NCBI GenBank assembly: GCA_018105865.1
Contig: CM030834.1
Span: 11,898,719 to 11,962,718 of the forward strand
Direction: 5' to 3'
DNA: 64,000 nt
Source: Metaphire vulgaris
Taxonomy: Eukaryota; Annelida; Clitellata; Crassiclitellata; Megascolecidae
Position 1 is the first letter of the stretch. Each line of letters begins with the position of its first letter. The notes below the pieces were generated by a model, which was not told the DNA's origin, did no database searches, and saw nothing but the letters and a program-made list of their open reading frames with translations. Both the position numbers and the translations under genes were made by a program. Positions 1 through 10,314 of the stretch are shown piece by piece.

Positions 1-283
1 TAAAAACTGACTAATCAGTGTTAGGTCTCACACATGATGTCACAATTCTATAGACGACAGTTAATTAGGCCTACTTCGCAGGTCGTTTTTGATCCATTGT
101 TTGGTGCATCTTTCAACAAATGCACCCAATATATTGTTAAAAACTCCGCTCGATTCGCATATCTCACCACTTGCACAACATCTATTCACTCCATTCGCAG
201 TGAACAGCACGGTGACGATTACCAGGTTTGAAATCATCGAACCACAAACACCCTGCATCCTAAAATAAAAATAGCGTTAACAA
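1..283. other. Intergenic, no gene seen
   Basis: Short open frames on both strands have no recognisable motif and overlap each other. Nothing else is supported before the first MITE. Confidence 0.6.
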
Positions 284-475
284 CAGTGTTTATTCTAGCC
301 ACCTTGACATCGGGGGGATTTTGAAATGTTTGAAATGGTTGGGGGGGGGAGGGAAGGTCTGAGTCGTCACACTTTTGGGAGGAATTTGCCATCCTCCGTG
401 CAACATATAAAAAAATTGGCGGGGATTTTGAAACATGGGGGGAATCCCCCCAGATAAGGCCTAGAATAAACACTG
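284..475. mobile_element. hAT-type MITE, CAGTGTTTATTCTAGCC family, copy 1
   Basis: The ends are inverted repeats: CAGTGTTTATTCTAGCC on the left and GGCCTAGAATAAACACTG on the right. The element is flanked by a perfect 8-bp direct repeat, GTTAACAA (276-283 and 476-483), as hAT transposases make. The interior is G-rich and has no coding capacity. Confidence 0.88.
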
Positions 476-923
476 GTTAACAATATTGCGTAATAATATA
501 ACCAAGTGGCCGTTACTGTAAAATCAATGAACGGTAGACGTATGCTGAGTTGTCCAACTGATAGGTCTAACAAATAAAGTGCAAATAAAGTTACATGTTA
601 TATTTATTTACCGTATTTATTAAAGGTTGTTTTTCATAAAAGCGAAGGCCTTTTCATAATTGGTTTGGTTTTCTTTTGAAGATAATCCGATTGAAGCGTG
701 TAGGTATGCAGCGAATCGATCGATGACAATTATTCATAGGGATTTCCCCTAGAGGTTATAAACATGGAATCCCCGCTATTATTGAGAGTAGGGATACCAG
801 ATCAGTTGGAAAGAATTTAAGGACACACAAAGCACATCCGTTTGTCAGACTTTTCAGGACGTTAAAGAAGCACAAAAACTAGTGATGCATTTTTGCTTGT
901 CGGACTTTTTGGAACGTTACAGA

Positions 924-1106
924 CAGTGTTTAATCTTGGCCGTTTCCGGGGGGGGGGAATTGCCGATTCCCCCGCCGAAAATTTCAAATTCCCCCCCCCC
1001 CCCCGAAAATTTTGGCATGCTACATGGACTAACAGCAGCCCCCTAACGGAATTCCCCCGGCTTTGTCAGTTTTCCCCCGGAGTCCAGGAGTCTAGATTAA
1101 ACACTG
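924..1106. mobile_element. hAT-type MITE, CAGTGTTTA family, copy 2
   Basis: It starts CAGTGTTTAATCTTGGCC and ends GATTAAACACTG. The 8-bp target duplication is GTTACAGA (916-923 and 1107-1114). The interior has poly-G and poly-C runs. It is the same family as 284-475, with more divergence. Confidence 0.86.
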
Positions 1107-1114
1107 GTTACAGA

Positions 1115-1577
1115 TGCAAAATAGCACAAAAAGTAGTGATGGCCTTTTTTGCTTGTCGGACATTTGCAGTACTATGATTTTAGGACGCTAAAGAAGCAAA
1201 AAAGCACAAAGAAGTAGTGATGACCTTTTTACCAAACAATATCTACCAATTAGAAGTCCTTTTAATCTAGCGTAATGTCTAAAAATCGGTAATCACTATT
1301 TTTAATGAAATTTAAGGACATTTTGTGTCTTTATTAAGGACAAACGCCCTTAAGGACGGGGCCACAGAATTTAAGGACTGTCCTTATCATTTAAGGACGT
1401 CTGGTAACCCTAATTGGGAGGTCTATCCCTATGATTTAATCCAGAACGAAGCAAATCAATAAATTAAAAGGCGTAAGTTTTGTAGCACAAGAACAGTTGC
1501 GAACGTTACATTTTGATGTCTTTATTCATGTGTTTGCAGACAGGAAAGGAAGAAATTCGCTTTGAATTAGTTTGCAA
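1115..1577. other. Intergenic, low-copy sequence
   Basis: It contains one reverse copy of the recurrent word TTTTTTGCTTGTCGG near 1146 and several phrases similar to TTTAAGGAC (1313-1400). No coding region is seen. Confidence 0.5.
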
Positions 1578-1891
1578 CATAGGCGTCGATCCAGTGAGGG
1601 TTCTGGGGCCCGGACCCTCACTAAAATTTGGTTGTGAGGGTCCACGATGCATTGAATCCTCACAAAAATCTGAATAAATCTGTATTGTACCGTTGTACGA
1701 TTATAAGCATATTTAATAAATCGATGTGCTGGATAGACAATACACGTAGATATTATTAGCAAATGGTATTTTGGAACATTAATAAGTAATATACACTGTA
1801 AGAACTATGCTAAAAGGGTTAGGGTTATCGTTAAGGTTAGGGTGGACGACGGGTGGACCCTCGAAACTTTTACTACAGATAGACGCCACTG
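1578..1891. mobile_element. hAT-type MITE with CATAGGCGTCGATC terminus
   Basis: The left end CATAGGCGTCGATC faces the right end GATAGACGCCACTG, with an 8-bp duplication GTTTGCAA at 1570-1577 and 1892-1899. The interior has paired GTGAGGGTCC / GGACCCTC arms near each end. It is non-coding. Confidence 0.8.
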
Positions 1892-2368
1892 GTTTGCAAC
1901 AATACTTTGTGATTCATGCAGCTATGCACAGGCCTATTTGCATGTAGGCTACTATAGGCCCTTTTTGCTATTGAATTGACATTACAGCAGAAGGCCTAAA
2001 TAAAAGCGAACCAAAGTTAATAACTGTTTCCTTCGCGTTATTAATTGGGCCTAATAATCTTATATAAGGATTTTGATCACGTTTACTGATGAACAAATCA
2101 GAATAAAGGGTTGGGATTTGATCATTTGAGGGGCTGGCACCCATGACAAAGTCTCGGGCGTCAAAATAGGCCTACCAAGTAAGCTATACTGGTCGGCAGT
2201 ATTTAGACCCAGTGAAAAATGAACGTATGCTTTTGTAGTAGGCCTAATCATAAAAGTGATCGAATTTTAAAAAAACAGTGGAGAACATACAATTCCCATC
2301 ACTATATCTGTTAGGCCAAAGCAGCCTTTGGGAATTTAAAACACATACTAACAAACAGACATTCAACA

Positions 2369-2725
2369 ATGAAAACAAGGATTAGGGTTCTGGAATGCTA
2401 TGTTTGGCCAGTCATGTTATATGGTGCAGAAACATGGACTATCTCTAAAGTCATGAAGAAAAAGCTTCAAGCTGCAGAGATGTGGTTCCTAAGAAAAATG
2501 TTGAAAATATCTTGGACTGAAAAGAAAACAAATGAATTAGTACTCGAAATGGCAGGTACACAAAGAAAATTGCTATCTACAATACGTAAAAGACAACTTC
2601 GACTTTTTGGACATATAATGAGGAAGAAAGGTATAGAAAACCTGGTAACTACTGGAAAAGTCGAAGGCAAAAGATCAAGAGGAAGACAAATAAAGAATGA
2701 CGTATATCAGCAGTTTACTGACTGA
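2369..2725 (+). pseudogene. Non-LTR retrotransposon, C-terminal part of reverse transcriptase ORF
   Basis: A 118-residue frame carries the usual end of LINE reverse transcriptases: YGAETWT, then KISWTEKKTNE, then RQLRLFGHIMRK and RSRGRQ. These signatures follow the polymerase domain in many animal non-LTR elements. The catalytic part is absent, so this is a 5'-truncated copy. Its 3' tail runs into a GAA microsatellite (2819-2890), which probably formed the target-primed tail. It is not a host gene. Confidence 0.8.
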
Positions 2726-2818
2726 TGTAAAGGAGTAACTACAGAATTAGAACTCATACAAGCAACACACAACAGAGAAATGGAAGTCCATAATCATCAA
2801 CGTAGAAATACACGACAC

Positions 2819-2890
2819 CTGAAGAAGAAGAAGAAGAAGAAGAAGAAGAAGAAGAAGAAGAAGAAGAAGAAGAAAAAAAAAAAAGAAGAA
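2819..2890 (+). repeat. (GAA)n microsatellite, LINE tail
   Basis: About 60 bp of pure GAA repeats then an A run, directly after the LINE fragment and in the same orientation. Confidence 0.9.
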
Positions 2891-2971
2891 ATATCTGTTA
2901 GGCCTAGGTGGCTCAATCGCCTGTTGTAGCTGAATTCTTTTGGATTAGATAAATCCTCCGCGCTAAGACTA

Positions 2972-3372
2972 AGAGGCTGTCCATTAATTACGTCAACAAT
3001 TTAGGGGGAAGGGGTTTGAAAAAGTTTGACAGTTGTTGACAGGGGGTCAAGAGAAGTTGACGTTAATAATTCACTTTTTGCAAATAATCAAAAACTAGAA
3101 AATTTCATGAAATACTACTTATTACAATGGAAAAAAGCATGGCAAAAAGGTCATCACCACCACATTTTGACACTCGACGAGCAAAAAAGGGGGAAATGGC
3201 CATCACCGCAAAAAATAATAACCTTGTTATTGGGACCTGTCATTGATCTTGGGGAGGGGTCAAAAGTTTTTGACGTAATTATGGAGGGGGTAACTGAAAG
3301 TTGACAGTTGTTGACAAGGGGAAGGGAGTCAAAAATGCCCAAAAATTGTTGACATAATTAATGGACAGCCCT
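2972..3372. mobile_element. MITE with GGCTGTCCATTAATTA termini, copy 1
   Basis: The inverted ends read GGCTGTCCATTAATTACGTC and its near complement. Internal phrases of the type GACAGTTGTTGACA repeat in both halves, and the words GGCAAAAAGGTCATC and GACGAGCAAAAAAGG lie about 36 bp apart. I could not settle a target duplication. A second copy is at 28789-29229. Confidence 0.7.
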
Positions 3373-3396
3373 AAACAGAAATCGACGTATCTGCTA

Positions 3397-3589
3397 TGGG
3401 CGTCAGCAGAAATTTTCTAGGGGTGCAAAACAGGGTCTTGTGACGAAAGAAATGAAAACATTTTCCAGAGTGGTGCAAAACAAGGTTTTGTGACGAAAGA
3501 AACAAGTAATATTACTTTTTTCATAACTCCACAATTTTCCAGGAGGTGCAATTACACACCCTGGCACCCCTCTCCGGACGCCTATATGG
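3397..3589. mobile_element. MITE-like insertion flanked by TATCTGCTA
   Basis: A 9-bp direct repeat TATCTGCTA flanks the segment (3388-3396 and 3590-3598). The outer sequences TGGGCGTC and GGACGCC are weakly inverted. Inside is an imperfect tandem duplication around GGTGCAAAACA...TTGTGACGAAAG. Confidence 0.6.
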
Positions 3590-3599
3590 TATCTGCTAG

Positions 3600-4075
3600 T
3601 GGAGGGACGGAGACGGACTGCGTAGGCTTAATCGCGTTTCGTCTTTGGCTTCGCCACTACACAGGCTTAGGCCTATATGGGTCATGCATTTTGTCAAGAC
3701 GGGCGTAGGCCTGCTAATAATAGGTATGCGAAGTTCCGGATTTGGGTTAAGACCATTTGTATGCAATCATTACTAATCATTAGGGTCTTTATCAATCGCT
3801 ATAACCGTGCTTTTGGCCCACACACGGATCGACGCTTTCAGCGGGAATAGGGCCTATAGTGAATAGATAACAAAGTAAAAATGCAATCGACCATTTAGTA
3901 GGCCTAGTTATTTTACGATAGCCAATTACCTTTTAATTTTCAGGCGCTGGAACGTGTCTTGTCTTCCGAATAATTATAGTAGCCTGGAAATCCCAACGTA
4001 AAGTGAACGGTCTCGGCTAGGTTTCACTTTTGTAGAAAGGACGCTTTACCTTCTGACACACAATCAATCAATCAA
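3600..4075. other. Intergenic, no gene seen
   Basis: The stretch is single-copy-looking with several GGCCTA words. No exon, RNA gene or element boundary is supported. Confidence 0.5.
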
Positions 4076-4255
4076 CTTTTATAGCGCCACTATATTAATG
4101 CCCAGGGCATCAGCCGATGGCGCACCAAACCCAATTAGAATTAGACCCAGGTCAAGCCAGAAGATCAGTCCGAAACGGTGGGAGAGCAATCTAAGGGGGA
4201 CAAGCCAACTTAGCCAAGTCAAACAGATGTGTTTTAAGACCAGATCTGAAAGACG
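4065..4255 (-). mobile_element. LINE 3' end, (TTGA)n-tailed, copy 1
   Basis: Read on the minus strand it ends GATGCCCTGGGCATTA, then GTGGCGCTATAAAAG, then a short TTGA-type repeat. The same block occurs at 43226-43345 (minus) and 52600-52770 (plus). The upstream part carries the reading TCTTAAAACACATCTGTTTGACTTGGC, characteristic of the last codons of CR1/L2-like ORF2. Confidence 0.7.
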
Positions 4256-4635
4256 ACAAATTGTCAGTTACACGAAGTGACGTCGGTAGTAGCCTACATT
4301 CCAGATCTTAGGGCCGCACACTGAGAAACAACTATAGTGCCAATGACAGTGCGAGAATAAGGAACAACAAATGAAGGTCCTGCCGAATACGTACAGTGGA
4401 ATGATTAGTAGGTCGATCTTCAGAAATTATTTGTCATGTTTTGATGGGCATGCATGCAGAGATGGCCATGTATTGGGTTAACCTAACTTAACCCATAGGT
4501 TGGGAAACGTCGGTATATTAGTCTAGAATGCTAAAAACGAATAAGGTGTCCAAAGCCAATTTCGTAGCGTCGGATTTATAGGAAAATCACGAGGAGCAGG
4601 CTATAGACTAGAGCGAATAGGTGAAACCTTCAAAG

Positions 4636-5012
4636 CAGTGTTTTATACAGGCCTGTTAGGAGAAATTACCCCTCCCCAGTGGCGGCTCTAGGATTTGGCA
4701 AGTGGGGGGGGCGTTGGGGTGGCAACTTCTAATCATGGGGGCCAACCATTTGTTGTTTAATGTATGTAGCATTAAGTATAGGGTCCCAACTGGGGGGGGG
4801 CACTGGGGGGGCCAGGCTCTCAATAGGGGGCACGGGCCCCCCTGGCCCCCCGGTGGAGCCGCCACTGCCCCTCCCCACCTCAATCCCCCCCCCCACACAA
4901 AATCCCAGCTCTTACACAAATTTTGCATTGAACTGTCTTTTCCCCTCCAACCAAGTCAATCCCCCCGAAAGTCTCAATTCCCTCCAAGGCCTGGAGTCTG
5001 GATAAAACACTG
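4636..5012. mobile_element. hAT-type MITE, CAGTGTTTA family, copy 3 (nested)
   Basis: The ends are CAGTGTTTTATACAGGCC and GGATAAAACACTG. The 8-bp duplication CTTCAAAG is at 4628-4635 and 5013-5020. It is interrupted by the MITE at 4677-4867, so it is older than that insertion. Confidence 0.84.
4677..4867. mobile_element. hAT-type MITE, CAGTGGCGGCTC family, copy 1
   Basis: The inverted ends are CAGTGGCGGCTC and GAGCCGCCACTG. The perfect 8-bp duplication is CCCCTCCC (4669-4676 and 4868-4875). It has no coding capacity. Related copies are at 16372-16555 and 30425-30877, each with its own perfect duplication. Confidence 0.9.
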
Positions 5013-5193
5013 CTTCAAAGACCGGGAGTAGAAATGATTTCGATTTTGATTTAGAGAAGATTTAATAGAGAACATTTCAATAGGCTAGTGATAGCGACAT
5101 TAATTTCTCTTTCATCACAGCGCCAGTCGATTTCATCAAAGCCCATTGAGTAAACAAAGGGGGATTATGTCCGAGGTGTCATTTCATCGGGTG

Positions 5194-5472
5194 CAGAGGC
5201 GTAGCGAGGGTATCCGGCGCCCGGGGCAAGGTATACTCCCCACCCCGGCAACACAACACCCGTCAAACTGCTGATAAGCCAAAAAAGATCATCACTTAAT
5301 TACGTCCTCTCGGCGCCCCTCTTCCTGTGCTCCTGACGAGCAAAAAAGGTCGTCCCAATTGCTTCTTATTTATTTAACCACCAAAACCCAGTTTTGAACC
5401 AATTTTGGAGCCCCCTCACCTCTGCGCCCCGGGGCATATGTCCCACCCTGCCAAACCCTCGCTACGCCTCTG
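5194..5472. mobile_element. hAT-type MITE with CAGAGGCGTAGCGAGGGT ends
   Basis: Inverted ends CAGAGGCGTAGCGAGGGT and ACCCTCGCTACGCCTCTG are perfect over 18 bp apart from small shifts. The 8-bp duplication ATCGGGTG is at 5186-5193 and 5473-5480. The interior holds GACGAGCAAAAAAGGTCGTC at about 5335. Confidence 0.9.
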
Positions 5473-5707
5473 ATCGGGTGTACCAGGGAGTAATGTCCGA
5501 GGGGATTATGTCTGGAGGGGATAATGCTCATTCCCGCACACACCATGAATTGCATAAGAACCTCCACTCCCCAGCATCGGGGATGGAGGGTGCTTGTACC
5601 AGTGCTGACAGCCTGACCATGGAAGCCTAGATTTGATTTAAAGATTTCAATAGAGAACATTTCAATTGCCTACTCTAGGCTTCCATGGCCCGACAAATAC
5701 CTTACTT

Positions 5708-6925
5708 AACAATCAATCAATCAATCAATTTTTATTTCTCAAGATTATACAGGTTAAACATACAAAATTAAATCATTTCTTACTATGTAACAAAAGAACA
5801 TCATAATATGTAAAAAATATATAATTCGTTTGAGAAATTGGTTGGCCAAATGGTATAAAACCCATAAGACGGTCAACCTATTTGGTTTAGTGATTTATAT
5901 GTGACAGTTAGTTAAGGAATTCCAAAAATTGAAGGTAAGAGTGTCTTGAGTTAAATTAATCTAATGCACTTTAAAGTAGTATAAATAATGATATAGTAAA
6001 GTATAGAAGCAAAAAAAATGATTAAGAGAATCTTAAGGATTTTAAATCAGCTGAGGTAGTTGATTCATAATTACTTAGTTACAGGTTGACTGTGACTTGG
6101 TTATTGGAAAGGAAGCTTTTTAAAGAATTTTTAAAATAAAAGAAATGGTTAATAATTCTCAGTTCATTGGGCAGGTTATTCCATAGTCTAGGTCCTGAAA
6201 ACTTTTTAGTAAATTTTCTTTTATTTGTTGAGGCATAAGGAAGAAAGAGATTGTTAAAACTTCTGAGATTTATTTCAGATAAATTAATTTTCATTTGAAA
6301 TAAGTTTAAGTTTTGAAGAGGATTAGGAAGGAGTTTATAGATATATTTATATACAAGAATAAGGGTATGAAATTTGTAGACTTTCAAGATTTAAAATTTT
6401 GTAGGTTATGAATAATTTAGCTGTGCTTACATAATCATGCTCATTGAATAATAATCTTATAGCTTTATTTTGGATAATTTGGATTTTGTTTATGTTTGAT
6501 TTATAGTTATTACCCCAGATTTGTATACAGTAAGTTAGGTAGGATTGTATTAAAGCATAATACAATTGGTGTAGACCATTCGAGTCCAATAGATATTTTA
6601 AGTGTCTAATACTATTTAGATTTTTAGATAATTTATTAACTAGTTCACTAAAATGATATTTCCAACTTAAGTGTTGGTCCAGTGTTATTCCTAAAAATTT
6701 TACGAGATTTTTTAAAAATATTATAGCATCATCTATTTTTATTTGGTCTAATTTATTTAATAGGGGTTTTTTGGAGTGAAAGTATATAAAATGAGTTTTT
6801 TCTAGGTTCAGTGCAAGTTTATTTGTTTTAAACCAAGCAGAAGTTTTAGTTAGTTCCTGATTTTTTAATTTTTTATAACAATTACTAAGATCAGATAAAC
6901 GCGTCTTGATTTCGGTCAAGACTCG
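5708..6925 (-). pseudogene. AT-rich LINE fragment: end of reverse transcriptase ORF
   Basis: Two overlapping minus-strand frames (6347-6919 and 6079-6387) give one continuous protein across a frameshift. It begins in the RT palm region (WFKTNKLALNLEKTHFIYF, then LGITLDQHLSW), passes the thumb-like part (YCIQIWGNNY) and finishes with SGPRLWNNLPNELR and KNSLKSFL. This is the order seen at the end of CR1/Jockey-like ORF2. The 3' end is a TTGA repeat at 5709-5731. The YADD catalytic region is missing, so the copy is truncated. Its high A+T content differs from neighbouring LINEs, suggesting a separate lineage. Confidence 0.78.
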
Positions 6926-7157
6926 AAACCGCCAAGATAATTTATTAACAATGATAATTAAGGTATGCTCTGGTTTCCTGTGATAAAACGGGTGAAGGGC
7001 AGATCCATCCCGATACTCTAGAACTCACCGATGGCATTACTCGTGTATTTCAATCACGTTCTTACATCTATAGGTTGGGTTGGGTCGGATCAGAAAATTA
7101 GGCAGTTATGGTGGGTTGGGTTCTAAAAATTGACCCATGGCCATCTCTGCATGCATG

Positions 7158-8487
7158 TGAAAATATGGACATGTAAGTAGATTTCTCAATAAATTAGAGA
7201 GAATAGAGTTAGGCCTATTAAGAAAAAGCATCAAAATTTCATTAACGTGTTCAATGGGGATTAACTGAAAATAACTGAAAAATAATTAACTTTTAACTGA
7301 AACTGAAAAATGGCAATAACTTTAACTATAACTGGAAAATAATTCCAATAACTTTAACTGTAACTGAAAATAATCAATAACTGAAACCACACTGGAGGTC
7401 TGAACGGCACAACTTTTGATATGAAAACATTCATTGTATACAGTAACTCCCAAGATTACTCAGAAATTGAGATTCAGCTAGAACCTGCAATATATGAACC
7501 TGACCTGTGTTTGTAAATAACTGTTTTCAGCCCTGGTGGACGGTTTCCAGTAGATTTTCATAGAGCTTGTTTCAAAATTTAGAATATATAGGCCTACATG
7601 CATATATAATATATATGCATATATATATATTATATCAAAACCAATACATTGTAGTTTCTGCTTCTCATCATCATGCTCAACATTAACATTCTCCCTAAAA
7701 AAAACTTTTGGCGTCGCAACTTGGCCACTGTTGCTGGAGACAACATGTTAAGGTCTGTAATAACTGCATTAGCAATAAGGCATGCATCGTGGTCACTTAT
7801 TTTGCAGGGATCAACTGATTTCCAGCCTTTTCCAGCCTTGAGGTTCCAACAGTATGCTTTAGAAACATGGACTCCTGACAGCAAGTCAACAATTCTAAAA
7901 ACTCTTCATTTTTCTTGTAACTTTTGACGAAACGGTGTTGCGACTCTCAAAAACTAGTGACGACCTTTTTTTTGCTTGTCGCCGTATCCCCCACTGTTTA
8001 TGATGTCATCCGCGCCCAGGCCCCCCTTTAACTCGTCGGGCTCCTATGCATATGACATGTCGACCTCCTGTTTCTTATTCCTGTTAATAAATCTTCATCA
8101 TCGGCCCGGGGCCTCTCTCGGGCCCCTCTCGGTGGCCCTGCTGCTGGTCCGAACACAGAGTGTTTTACAACACTCACTTGTACAAATCGACGCCATGTTG
8201 GTTCATAAAGAAATAAAAATGATTTTTATAATTCAATGAAACCTAAAATATAACAATAAAATGTCTATAGGTCTTAATGAAAGCAAATAAATATATAAGT
8301 AAAACATATGAACATCACATGTTGCATTATAATATAGAACAATGTATAAGAAAATTGTAAATATTTAAACCAAAGTTGGGACCTCGTAACGACATCAAAA
8401 TTTACTTTCTCTTGCATTTTAGCAATACATTGATATTAGAGCAACTTTTTAATCATGTTAGAACAAAAACAAAATTTTCGACCCACG

Positions 8488-8490
<3 letters not shown>
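7158..8490. other. Intergenic, repeats of TAACTGAAA type, no gene
   Basis: From 7262 to 7390 there are many irregular copies of TTAACTGAAA / TAACTGGAAA. A CCTTTTTTTTGCTTGTCG word lies at about 7966. The remaining frames overlap each other and have no motif. Confidence 0.5.

Positions 8491-8492
<2 letters not shown>

Positions 8493-8538
<46 letters not shown>
8493..8538. repeat. (TA)n microsatellite, left flank of transposon
   Basis: Pure TA repeat ending where the TTAGGGTG terminus begins. A matching TA tract follows the other terminus at 10259. Confidence 0.9.
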
Positions 8539-8541
<3 letters not shown>

Positions 8542-10255
8542 GGTGCTTCTACGAGTAATTGAAAATTTTTAAATTCTATATTTCACTTTCTCCAACCTGG
8601 CAATAGGTGATGCCCCATATAGGCAGTGTATACCAAAAATATTTTGCCAAAAAAAGAATATTTAGGACTTGCCCAATGCATTCAAAGTTCTAGCAAGTAC
8701 GTGTTTGTGTTAGTGCTATATTAATACTATAGATATATGATGGAAATGCTGCAGCAATGTCTCAGGCTATTATACAGACAATAAACGAGTGGAACTTGCG
8801 AAATCGGATCAAAGACCTGTGCTTCGACACCACAGCTTCAAACACAGGAACAAAAAATGGTGTTTGTGTGCAACCAGAAACTGAATTTGGTCAACAACTT
8901 CTTAATTTAGCTTGTCGTCACCAAATCTCAGAGATAATGCTTGAGAAGATTTATGGAATCCACGATGTATTGCGATCACCAAATTTAGAATTATTTGGCA
9001 ACTTCAAAGACTTTTGGCCGAGAATAGACCAGGCAGCTTTTTCTACAGCAATGAATGATGAGGGCACTGCAGCCGTGATTTCACCATGGAAGGATGGTGT
9101 CATACAGTTTGCCACCACTCAGCTGAATCAGTTTCAACCACGAGATGACTATTGCGAAATACTAGAGTTGTCGATTGTCTTTCTAGGTGGTGTTCCTCCA
9201 AGAGGTATCAAGTTTCGATATCCTGGAGCTATTCATTGCGCTCGCTGGATGGCAAGAGCAATGTATTCAATCAAGATGTGGTTATTCCGCAAACAGTATG
9301 AACTATTGCAGTCACAGCCAGGGTGTTGAAATCGAAAGTCGCGTGGTCCCAACTATAAAGACCAAATATGGAATCATCTGAAGAGTGTCTGCTTCTTTGT
9401 CACAGCAGTGTATCTCAAATACTGGATTGAGAGCCCCATTATCTACTGCTACTCCAAGAAATGACCTGGCAATGCTATGTTCACTTTATAAAGAAATCAC
9501 CAAAGCAGCAATCACAGCATTTCAACGTCATCTTTGGTGCCTGTCAGGTCTTAGTGGGTTTTGGGTTTTTTGATGATGAAGAAAAGAAACTGATGGTATT
9601 GTCACTGAGAGAAACCCAGGGCGTTGAAGAGACTTTGAAACAAATTGAACGATTTGATAAACCATTGACAAAGGGACTTCATGACTTTGTGACCACATCA
9701 ACACGTCAATTTTTCCAACTCCTTGGTTTGTCTGAAGATTTCTTGCAGCTCGAACCGAGCGCATGGCATTTTGATGAAGCATACATCGAAAATCAGAAGA
9801 TTGCTCAGTCCGTTGCAGTAGTTAATGATCTTGCCAAACGTGGAGTTGCTTTAATGCAAGAGTTCAACTGTTCCATAACCCGTAATGAGGAACAAAAACA
9901 GTACTTGCTTCAAGTACCGGGTAATTGAGGATCATCGCACCAAATTGTCAGCACCTATAAAGACTGCAGCAATAGAAAGTGCCAAGAAAACATAATGAAC
10001 TGATTGTAATTAGTTTTACACTTCATTAATGAATTTCTTGTTGATTGAGACTCAATTCATTATGTACAAAATAATTACTATGTTGCTTGTTCAACGTTCG
10101 TTATGTAATACAATATAAAAACTTTCATAGAGTTGGGCAAGTCCTAAATATAAATATTTTGTCAGGATTTTTTGGCAAATGGTTTAGTTTATTTAGTATC
10201 ATGCAAGAAAGGGTTGGAGAACAGATTTGTAACACTTTCATTTTTTAGAACCACC

Positions 10256-10259
<4 letters not shown>
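8538..10259 (+). mobile_element. DNA transposon with TTAGGGTG termini inserted in a TA repeat
   Basis: The left end TTAGGGTGCTTCTA and the right end, read in reverse, TTAGGGTGGTTCTA are inverted repeats. A second inverted pair lies further in: TTTAGGACTTGCCCAA at about 8662 and its complement at about 10134. Both sides run into TA repeats, so the duplication length cannot be read. The interior holds a decayed transposase-like gene (8757-9928). Confidence 0.72.
8757..9928 (+). pseudogene. Transposase-like protein with CFDTTASNTG and CRHQI motifs, frameshifted
   Basis: Three frames (8757-9329, about 9420-9573, about 9540-9928) read as one broken protein. The first has CFDTTASNTG followed by LLNLACRHQISEIML and later GARWMARAMYSIKMW-like residues. 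The second has APLSTATPRNDLAML and HLWCLSGLSG. The third has FFDDEEKKLMV. I recognise this order from multicopy, poorly named proteins in many invertebrates that look like DDE-type transposases, but I cannot assign a named superfamily. Frameshifts near 9320 and 9565 and the missing N-terminal part make it inactive. It sits inside the inverted repeats of 8538-10259, which supports a transposase origin. Confidence 0.6.

Positions 10260-10313
<54 letters not shown>
10259..10313. repeat. (TA)n microsatellite, right flank of transposon
   Basis: TA repeat directly after the right terminus. Confidence 0.9.

Positions 10314-10314
<1 letters not shown>

Larger units (their letters stand above)
4457..7149. 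mobile_element. hAT-type MITE (CAGAGATGGCCATG ends), swollen by nested insertions
   Basis: The left end CAGAGATGGCCATG (4457) and right end CATGGCCATCTCTG (to 7149) are inverted repeats. The target duplication CATGCATG is perfect (4449-4456 and 7150-7157). Only the outer few hundred bases belong to the original element. Inside are a CAGTGTTTA-type MITE (4636-5012), which itself contains a CAGTGGCGGC MITE, a CAGAGGCGTAGC MITE (5194-5472) and a LINE (about 5708-6925). Confidence 0.82.

Noticed and set aside
2819..2890. CRISPR-like regular repeats
   Set aside because: Simple microsatellites without spacers; the genome is eukaryotic.
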